Positions 57,201-64,000 of a stretch of 64,000 nt of DNA are shown one piece after another. Source of the stretch: Balanoglossus misakiensis (lineage: Eukaryota > Hemichordata); contig CM082593.2 of assembly GCA_040954595.2 (NCBI GenBank), positions 5,952,001 to 6,016,000 of the forward strand, written 5' to 3'. The position numbers were made by a program, and so were the translations under genes. The notes under the pieces are model-generated. The model was not told the origin of the DNA. It searched no databases and saw only the letters and a program-made list of their open reading frames with translations. The first letter of the stretch is position 1, and every line of letters begins with the position of its first letter.

Positions 57201-58686
57201 TCGTCCGGGAATCCTCGTCCAGTCTCAACATCGTTCTCCTGCTGGGAATCGTCTTCCTTTACTTACTGAGCCTCGCCTTCGTCGCGGAGGAGAGTGCCGT
57301 GTCGTGCGGTATTCGCCGGTTCGGTCTCGGGTTCTTCTACGCGATGTGCTTTGCTGCCTTGTTCGTGAAAATTGTACGCATCTACCGCATCGGGAAGTAC
57401 GAGAGGCGCATCTCAGGCCCCAAACCGAAGTACATCAGTGCAATGAGCCAGACCATTTTTTACGGGGGTGTCATGCTGAGCGAGCTGCTCCTGGTCGTCG
57501 AGTGGTTGATCGTTGATCCGGCAGACGTTGTCGTCAAGGGAGACAATTTCGTGTGCAGGCAAACCACAGGGGCATTCATTGCATCACTGTTGTATGTCTA
57601 CCTCCTCATCGCGGTGACAACAGTCATTGCATTCCTGGCGCGGAGGTGTCATGACATCTTCCACGAAGCCCTCTACATTTTGATTTGCTGTATAGGTATG
57701 TCTGCGTCTTTTCTTAATTTAAGTGCTGCCTTTTTATTCCAAAATATGACGATTCTTATTTGTGGATACGATTTTGTTTTCTGACCACTCTGATATCCTG
57801 TGTTTGTCTAACTGTGCAGAGTCTGTGCATATTGTACTCTTCTGTATTACGCATTTTAATGATTAAAGTGTGTGCTGGCCTAGAAATTGCCTCCCCCAAT
57901 ATCAACGAACAAAAGCTGTATTGTCACATTCTATTTCTAGGTTCCATCCTGACGATAGTCACCTGGGCTCTCGTGGCTACTCTCGGACCCGACGGCTATG
58001 AGGATCAGGCCATCTGTTTTGGAACCCTGCTCAACGCAAGCCTGATTTTGGCGTTGATGTTTGCGCCCAAGATTAAACTCATCGTCACCAAGCACGAGTT
58101 TTTCGACAATGCCTCCATGACGTCAGGCATCACGGTCCAGGACGGCCAGACAGCCGGGGCCTTTCAAAACCCAACCTACAGCGTCTATGGAGCTGCAGAG
58201 AAAGGTGAGTTTATCTTTCAAGTTAAAGTAATACACACAAGACAGTGAACAGACAAAAAGAAGAAGACTGCTTGGTGTAAGTGTTGTGTTTTTAACAAAA
58301 TTCAGCAAACACGGCTCCATGTGTTCTATTTCAAAAATAGTTAGCAATCCTGCTCCACATTCGACAAAAAAGGGTTATATTTTTTACATATTTACATTCA
58401 TAAGTATTAAACATACATACACTCATACACACAGGAAACCTGGCTAAACAAGGAATAATCTTGTTTTCTTAAAAAAATATTGTCTTTTCATGAGCTTTAC
58501 AGTTTGATTGATAAATGGATTTCAGTCTGTTTGTTACCAATTTGATGAAAATTCACTATTAATTCTATTGTTACAGAATACTCTGAAGTTCACAAAGAAG
58601 AAGCACAAGACTCAATAGACTCATTTACAGCTGATCCGGAACACATTGATGCACATGTCACAGAGCATAGTACCACAGCTTTGTAA
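48298..58686 (+). CDS. Class C GPCR with four tandem Venus-flytrap domains
   Basis: Seventeen exons: 48298..48547, 49068..49196, 49383..49549, 49682..50527, 50677..50829, 51019..51612, 51856..52105, 52238..52396, 52474..52823, 53052..53232, 53353..54623, 54729..55253, 55481..55652, 55948..56648, 56798..57695, 57941..58204, 58577..58686. All junctions keep frame and give 2,339 residues. Order: signal peptide (1-21); four ANF-receptor/periplasmic-binding-like modules (~22-515, 516-1026, 1027-1497, 1498-1955), each ending in a V-G-x-W strand and a three-cysteine cap; a Pro/Thr-rich linker (1956-2019); seven membrane spans (~2020-2260); and an ~80-residue cytoplasmic tail. Metabotropic glutamate receptors are closest by eye, but they have one flytrap plus a nine-cysteine domain, which is absent here. 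The likely role is a plasma-membrane receptor for a small molecule through G proteins. Ligand and G protein are unknown. The start is chosen for the signal peptide. Confidence 0.88.
48361..50829 (+). other. Receptor module 1: Venus-flytrap domain
   Basis: Exons 1-5 (residues ~22-515). Opening strand [13 protein letters not shown], hinge-region [13 protein letters not shown] and [10 protein letters not shown], second-lobe [11 protein letters not shown], late [18 protein letters not shown], closing strand IGNW and cap [10 protein letters not shown] (Cys 499, 503, 508). Compared by eye with rat mGluR1, the positions of Ser165, Thr188 and Asp208 are kept as Ser/Thr, Thr and Asp. Tyr236 is lost and Asp318 is Glu. 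Confidence 0.8.
50873..50957 (+). mobile_element. Short foldback element, copy 5, receptor intron 5
   Basis: Perfect TTAA on both sides (50869-50872, 50958-50961) and perfect terminal repeats CCCTTTCACC / GGTGAAAGGG around 85 bp. This is the cleanest copy in the window and defines the element. Confidence 0.75.
51019..53232 (+). other. Receptor module 2: Venus-flytrap domain
   Basis: Exons 6-10 (residues ~516-1026). Opening [70 protein letters not shown], closing VGTYD and cap CVGPCDDC (Cys 1000, 1004, 1007). The mGluR Ser165 equivalent is lost within GGADDDVC and the Tyr236 equivalent is missing, so amino-acid binding is doubtful. Two introns of this module carry or flank TTAA elements. Confidence 0.8.
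51628..51715 (-). mobile_element. Short foldback element, copy 6, receptor intron 6
   Basis: An inverted copy: CCCATTCCACCCCCAG at the left, GGTGGTGAAAGGG then TTAA at the right. The left end has decayed. It begins only 15 bp after the splice donor of receptor exon 6. Confidence 0.65.
53353..54869 (+). other. Receptor module 3: Venus-flytrap domain, best-preserved pocket
   Basis: Mostly one 1,271 bp exon plus the start of exon 12 (residues ~1027-1497), much more GC-rich than its neighbours. Opening [77 protein letters not shown], closing VGEW and cap CIGRCLEC (Cys 1483, 1487, 1490). Ser165, Thr188, Asp208, Tyr236 and Arg323 of mGluR1 all have equivalents, and Asp318 is Glu. The Arg78 that fixes the glutamate side chain is replaced by Leu. 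Confidence 0.8.
54870..56917 (+). other. Receptor module 4: Venus-flytrap domain
   Basis: Exons 12-15 (residues ~1498-1955). Opening [85 protein letters not shown], closing VGSW and cap CNAVDCPVC (Cys 1945, 1950, 1953). Asp208 and Tyr236 equivalents remain, but the Ser165 and Thr188 positions differ. There is no intron between the module 3 cap and this module, unlike the two earlier junctions. Confidence 0.8.
57107..58074 (+). other. Receptor seven-transmembrane domain (class C, mGluR-like)
   Basis: Seven hydrophobic spans at residues ~2020-2046, 2059-2079, 2089-2110, 2132-2154, 2174-2196, 2206-2230 and 2239-2260. Class C marks include [19 protein letters not shown] (start of span 3, with the conserved Cys 2086), PKYISAMSQ before span 4, [15 protein letters not shown] in loop 2 (Cys 2169, disulfide partner), and FAPKIKLIV after span 7. 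The pattern is closer to mGluR than to GABA-B receptors. Confidence 0.9.
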
Positions 58687-59926
58687 CTTGTTCATCACTG
58701 TACCCTTGAAAAAGAAGTAAGATTTTTCCCTTTAAGGTAGTACACCCTCAAAAAATCAAAGTCTTAAACTTTGTCTCATATCTTGCTCAATGCGACTTTA
58801 GATTATTCTCTGTTAAAATTATGAATACAATTTGGGGGTCACCGTGCAAAAATTTGAACGAGAGAGCAAATTGTCTCAAATTTGAAATTCAAAATGGCCG
58901 CCAATCATTGGAGAAAAATTAAGTATATTTTTTTTATGAAAACAAGATGGTAAACACTATGCTTTCATCAACATCTTTTTTAATTGTTCACTAGTGGCAT
59001 GGGTCACTTTACAATATTCACACAGTACATGTACTCAGAAATACGGATACCACCTACTTAATCAAGTTGTAATTATTGGAAAGAAATTTGATTTTTATAT
59101 GGTATGAAAAAAAGTTGTATTTTATTTGAATGTGTACAACTAAACTTATGGAACAGCAACTAGTCTGGAACCGTGACATTGCAGTTATCACCAGGCTGTA
59201 ACCATAGTGACAAGCAGTCAGTGTTAAATGCATCCATGACAACAAGGGTGCACACATGGGCTCTATTTGATCGCAGCCATGGCAACAGACTTCCCTGCTT
59301 CACCATACTCTATCCACAGCATCAAACCTGAGTGATGTCATAGGTCATCAGGGGGTCAGAGTGCAAAGGGTTGACCTGACTGCAACATTCATGATTTTTT
59401 TTTATTTTGTGTATGCATTACTGTATATATTTGAACAGCAAAAGTATAGCAGAATATACTTATCTTTATTTTTTTTAAAGCATTTGACAATGGACAGTTT
59501 TAACGTATATTTCTGAAGTTACTTTAGGTGGATATTTACTGCTGCTTTGCATTTGTTTTCTATGGATATTTCTGTGCTTTATTACATAAAAATGTAATCT
59601 AATAAATTTCCATTTTTGTAGAAAAGTACATTTGCAGTAATCTTCATTTCAATTAGAAACTTAGAATCGCATAATGTCAGGAAAAGTTTATTAATTTAGC
59701 CAGATTTATTTGTGTGATATTTCACCATGGATGACATGGAAAAGCTGTAAAGTCAAAGGTCATCTGTAGTAAAAAAATTAAAGCAGCTACAAGCTGTCTC
59801 CCACCAACTTCAGAGTAGTCCTAGCTTAAGCACTTTGAACTATGTTTTCAGCTGAGTCAATGACTTTGGTTGCAACAAGGTCCATGGTTGAATGAAATAA
59901 AAGTCAATCCCAGTTTCTTCTAGTTA
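58687..59926. other. Convergent 3' region between the receptor and the ASH-domain gene
   Basis: The two genes run tail to tail. The receptor strand has AATAAA at 59601-59606, and the ASH-gene strand has AATAAA at 59687-59692 (complement), so the mature mRNAs could overlap or nearly meet. The interval also contains a possible TTAA-flanked element; otherwise I see nothing in it. Confidence 0.5.
58736..59057 (+). mobile_element. Possible second TTAA-flanked element (322 bp)
   Basis: TTAA occurs at 58732-58735 and 59058-59061. Inside these, the left end reads GGTAGTACACCC and the right end, read on the minus strand, GTAGGTGGTATCC, so the ends are related inverted repeats with an offset. The interior includes AAATTTGAAATTCAAAATGG, and a similar phrase occurs near 345-385. 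There is no coding capacity. Confidence 0.35.
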
Positions 59927-60658
59927 CTAGAGAGGCTCTGGTTCCAATTTTGCATAGGGTGGTAGTTTAGTCGTTGGTAGTGGTTGACTTGCATGTGTCT
60001 TCAGTTTCTGTATTCTCTTCTTCGTCTACGAGAAATAATATAATCAGTAGGTATGACCATGAAATAGACTCTACCAAGTCAAGTAGAACACCAGTTCAGC
60101 GAATGAAACCGTCATTTTCGTCGCTGGAGGCGCACTCACCTTGGTAACGGCTTCTCCGGCCAACACCAAAGTCAGCGTGTGGGCACCGTCGAACTTCACG
60201 TCCACCTTCTTGAAATATTTCCCCTTCTTGACCGGCTTCCAGCTGACGCAAACGGCCGTCTCTTCCAGGTTTCCGAGCAGCCAGTATGTCACGGGCATCG
60301 AGAAGCCCTCATCGCCGGGGAATTTCGACGAGACGACTAAATCACGAGTGAAGTCAGACGGGTTCTGGATGAGGAAACGCCTTTTTCGCCGCCGACCGAT
60401 CTTCACCCTGCCAAAGTGGATAAGAGTTGGTCTTTTGTGTTTCGTGTAAGTTAATCTCATCACGGGTATTCCGCGAAGAACGTCGCCGCCATCATTCGGT
60501 TGGGTAAGCCACGTCGTCTTTCGTGATTTTAGTCTTTTGCTTCCATTGGATGTATCGCCTAGGTTACTGTTGTCGCGGTTACCAACCAATTTCTGAGAGA
60601 GAGGGAGAAGGAGGAAGAGAGAGAGTCAGACATTCACAAACGGATGGATGGATGGATG

Positions 60659-60719
<61 letters not shown>

Positions 60720-60955
60720 TTTCAAGGATATCTCACCCCAACCTTGTATGCATTTTCCACCTTGACTCTATACGGAGGTTTTCGGCTGCGTCGTAGCTTG
60801 CTCAGCAAAATCCGGGAGGAATTCCGACACATCGATCCCATTTCGACCGAGTCTGCACTGCGCTCCGATGTTCTCACCGTGGGGACGTCATCGTTGACTG
60901 GCTGCAACTTGCCACCGTGACCTACGCGTCTCAGCTTGCCAAAGCACGACCCCAT
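59927..60955 (-). CDS. ASH-domain (ASPM-type) small protein
   Basis: Three exons, 60737..60955, 60140..60592 and 59927..60025, all phase 0, give 256 residues. The N-terminus MGSCFGKLRR, with Gly2, Cys4 and following basic residues, suggests lipid attachment, although the sixth residue is Gly rather than the preferred Ser/Thr. Residues ~130-225 form an ASPM-SPD2-Hydin (ASH) domain: IHFGRVKIG, RFLIQNPSD, FPGDEGFSMP, VCVSWKPVKKGKYFKK and LTLVLAGEAV. This fits the ASPM N-terminal domain better than other ASH proteins, including the basic KTKKRIQKLK just after it (TKKRIQKLK begins exon 3). ASH domains occur in centrosomal and ciliary proteins. ASPM itself has thousands of residues with CH and IQ motifs; none are here, so this is either a stand-alone paralogue or a short isoform. 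The extra Met upstream (61341) lacks support. Confidence 0.72.
60641..60719 (+). repeat. (GGAT)n(AGAT)n microsatellite filling the ASH-gene intron 1
   Basis: Five GGAT units run into about 15 AGAT units. The 79 bp tract occupies over half of a 144 bp intron, directly beside the pyrimidine tract (minus strand) of the acceptor at 60593. Confidence 0.95.
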
Positions 60956-62920
60956 CTGCGTTTTAACGGTTTATTCAGAGAGACAAATTGTTCAAATGAT
61001 ATTTGACATCTTATACACGTACACTCAACTGCGTTTGTTTTCGGGCAGTTTCGATTGCTTTCACTGGAGGAAGAGATTGGCGGATTCAATTGGCCCCTTG
61101 AAAAACAAATGTACAAACTGCACTTACTGTGTGCGTTGGAAAAATCTTCAAAAGTCAGCAGGCAATTGCAATCCGTGCATGAGAAACAAAGATTGTTGCG
61201 TTGAGAATCAGCTTTTGTCAGTTTGTTCCGCGTTCGGTTTTTGTGTTTCGCGTCTTTTCTGTAACGTTTTTCGCTTTCCTTGCACTCTCCCGATGGAACA
61301 TCTTGCCAGCGCGTGTTGAACACGATGAATCTCATTTCCACACTTGGAGGCGCTCTTTATATCTGAATAAGTTATGGCTAATTAAACTACGCAGAGTGTT
61401 TCTTAAAATATATTTTATTTCAAGATTGGATACCAGCAAAAACATATCCCTCAGTACAAACGACAGCTACCGATATACTCAATAACAGTGGGGAATTCGG
61501 AATTTTTACAAAATCAACAAATCTTGGTAAATATGCAAAAAAAAGTACTTGATTGGTTAAAGCGTGTGATTTGATCACAAAAATATGACGTAACTTTTTA
61601 TTCATTATTTCATTACTCATATAATTAAGTGGGAATTATTAATATTAGTTTTAATACGGTAAATAGGTATTCAAGTTATGATATAAACCAGTCACAATAT
61701 ATTTGGAATGCTGTGGGTATCATTTATTAATATTAGAAATAATTGTAAGTACACGTGATTTCTACATTGCTTTTCATCCGAAAGGCAATGTATTCTGTCG
61801 TTGCATTGCATATTCACGGGGAACTTCCTGGATGTGTGTATATGATATTTGGTGCGATGGTTTAAATTCGTTGGTACATTGCATCGGATTTCGAACGAAC
61901 ACATTTATCCAGAAAAATTCCCGGTTTCAAGGCTCGTATACATGAGTGCAGTTATCAATTGTAAGCTGCAGTGCGTGTATTTACAACCGACACAGTAAAC
62001 GTATGCCGGTTTTATTAATATTAATTATAAAAATAGTATTGGAATTGTGCATTGTATAACAGTACAGTAAAATTAGTTTTACCCTTTCCCATATTATTCG
62101 AACTTTATAACGTTACCTCTCTCATCCCGGTTATTACAAATTCTGTCGAAATTTATTCAAGTGACAAATAGTTAAAATCAAGACACATCTTATGTGGAGA
62201 TATATTGCGCCTCTTCCCTAATACGTATACAATAATATTTTTTATCGTACTGTTTCACTAGTTACGTAAATATAATATAAATTTCTTAAATGGCAGCTAC
62301 TTCCCACTAGAACTTAAATATATCAGCATATAAAATACAAAAAATCGCTTTTGCGGATAAAAATGTGGGAAAACAAACTATCCATTAAGGAGACAGTCTT
62401 TAATTTTTGACGTTTTTTTGGCATTTCATCTTGGGAGTTGTTTATGTTGATCTAAATATATTGTATATTGTAAACAACCAAACGTGCACAATATTCATCG
62501 GGGAAAAAAGGTTTCTAAGAAAAAAGTAGTGCAGCATTTTCATAGCCAAAAAAGTCCAAAAAAACAGAAGCCAAAAATAAAGGGCCTACAGAGATTATAT
62601 ATATTGCATAATATATAACGTACTTTCTTGGATTGCAAATAAAGACACCCGTCTTTGAAGGCGTGTACTAGTACATTTTGCGTCAAGAAAGAAAATATGC
62701 GTAGAAAACAACACAATCTGTAAATTTTCAGATATAATGAACAATTACGATACAGGTTAACTTTGCTTGTAGTTTGGAGAATGTCTTCACACGCGGTGGT
62801 GACCAAGATGGCGACGACTCATTAACAGGCATTGCTTCAAAATTGTCCCCCGCTTATTTGCACAATCTGGGCCTGTTGGCTATTGCATCTCACGTCAAGT
62901 CCAAGTGCCGTAGTAGTCAC
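60956..62920. other. AT-rich intergenic region
   Basis: About 2 kb between the ASH gene and the 3' end of the proline-rich gene, both on the minus strand. It should hold the ASH-gene promoter and the other gene's 3' UTR. The open frame at 60931-61341 overlaps the ASH start and shows no family resemblance. CAAGATGGCGAC at 62806-62817 is a YY1/TISU-like motif, but only five codons follow before a stop. One more TTACGTAA occurs at 62262-62269. Confidence 0.5.
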
Positions 62921-64000
62921 TCACTGCAGCTCAGGGTACGCTTCCATTCGTTGCTTGAGGCGGTTCTTCAGTGCTTCAGACATGGCGTTGTACTTTTCTG
63001 CAGAAAAAATTGAGATATAAAGAATGAACAACTCTCTCACGACAAACTTTACCAAATCCGTTTAAATCTCTTACCCGATTTCTCCTTCTATCATTCGCTG
63101 TCACCGTTAGCTGTAATTTGATAATTTTTGTTGTTTTATAGTTACTGAATATTTTGATCTTACAGCTACGTCATACACACATATGCATGATGAGTCACGT
63201 GATCGACAAATGGCATCCAATCATGGTGTTCTTTCTTTCACGGGTTCAGTGGGGTAAAAAACAAAAGAAGTCACCTTGGTCATAGCTGACGTAGTGCCTT
63301 TCGCCTTCCCCTGCAGTTGTATGAACGCTGTACCTGTTCACCAAACCGTTGGATGATGACGGGGATTCTCTGGGCGAGTTGATACCGGAGTCGGTCTGTA
63401 CGGTTTCCACGTTCTCGAAGCGGTAGAAGCTCGGCGGGGGCGGGGGCGGCGGTGGTGGTGCCGGCGGCGGCGGAATAAACGGAACGCTGCCGTTCGCAGA
63501 GTCAAACTCCACCGTGCTCTCGCGTCCACCAGGTGCGTTGGGAAGAATGGCTGGCGGTTTGCTCTTCTGCATTTGACCTTTGCTTGGGGTCAAAAATCGC
63601 ACCTGTTTTTTCGTTTTCTTCAAATGTTTCGGCCACTCGTCGTGTCTGTAGTACTCCTCATCCTCATCACTCAGTTGTTCCTGGACCGCGTCTCCGAGGC
63701 TCCGTCTCGGCATTTCCAGCGGCACAACATCGTTTGTACCCGTCAACCAGGTCCGACTTACATCGGCGACGTCATGCCTGCTCCTCCTGGAACGAAACTG
63801 TGTGTCGTCTTCGACAGTATCGTCGTCAACTGCGTAGTAATCGCGTTCAAAGTTTGCCATCAGCTGGAGAATGCGGTCATTTACGTTCCCCTTTCGCCTC
63901 TCCTGGTGCAACTGTTCAGATTTTGCGGAGGTCGTGGATGACGGCGGTCGAAATTCAGCGCTCTTTTCAATTCTAAATTCCCTTGAAGATGGTGGCGGAC
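62921..64000 (-). CDS. Proline-rich protein of unknown function (3' part, 5' end outside window)
   Basis: Two exons are visible, 63275..64000 (open to the window edge) and 62921..62997, joined in phase 1 with donor CAAG/GTGACT and acceptor TCTGCAG. They give 266 residues. I do not recognise the family. The protein is hydrophilic and probably intracellular, with acidic and basic clusters (NFERDYYAVDDDTVEDD, DEDEEYYRHDEW, KKTKKQVRF) and a proline run FIPPPPAPPPPPPPPP that should bind profilin, EVH1, SH3 or WW domains. It ends in a predicted helix MSEALKNRLKQRMEAYPELQ. The short last exon keeps frame and ends in that ordered-looking helix, which supports the model. The donor is weak, so read-through to a stop at 63246 is an alternative ending. 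A cytoskeletal adaptor is possible, not shown. Confidence 0.68.

Noticed and set aside
60931-61341. 136-codon minus-strand open frame just upstream of the ASH gene
   Set aside because: Cys/Ser/Lys-rich composition with no family match, overlapping the ASH start in another frame; probably promoter or 5' UTR sequence.
62806-62830. ATG in a TISU/YY1-like context as the start of a plus-strand gene
   Set aside because: The frame stops after five codons and no plausible continuation is visible; likely a YY1 site or chance.

Overview
The window is nuclear DNA from an invertebrate animal. It has single-copy, intron-rich orthologues of ordinary metazoan genes, GT-AG introns mostly of 0.1-1 kb, many microsatellites and short TTAA-flanked elements, and no bacterial-style operons. 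The gene content and neighbourhood (nlz/ZNF703, abcg2, eif4e, nfil3, ppp2c, rack1) fit an invertebrate deuterostome such as a hemichordate or amphioxus. That taxon call is inference.

Layout: (1) 1.4-3.8 kb, minus: a NET-family zinc-finger repressor (nlz), followed by about 8 kb of gene-free DNA upstream of it. (2) 12.9-19.1 kb, minus: a 16-exon ABCG2-like half transporter. (3) 21.3-24.2 kb, plus: the cap-binding protein eIF4E, with a long gene-poor stretch behind it. (4) 29.5-30.9 kb, minus: an NFIL3/E4BP4-type bZIP repressor surrounded by palindromic D-box sites. (5) 35.0-39.1 kb, plus: the PP2A catalytic subunit, exactly 309 residues. (6) 42.4-45.5 kb, plus: RACK1, 316 residues. (7) 48.3-58.7 kb, plus: a 17-exon, 2,339-residue class C GPCR with four tandem Venus-flytrap ligand-binding modules in front of one mGluR-like 7TM domain. 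(8) 59.9-61.0 kb, minus: a 256-residue protein with an ASPM-type ASH domain. (9) 62.9 kb to the window edge, minus: the 3' part of an unrecognised proline-rich protein.

The genes form no single pathway. eIF4E, RACK1 and PP2A all act in translation and signalling, but they are housekeeping genes of a conserved linkage group; several human orthologues lie on 4q, 5q, 8p and 10q. The most unusual object is the four-flytrap receptor. Next are the clustering of NFIL3-type binding sites around nfil3 itself and a family of ~85-100 bp foldback elements with TTAA flanks. Exon boundaries were read by eye from splice signals, reading-frame continuity and family resemblance; every multi-exon model below keeps an open frame from start to stop.
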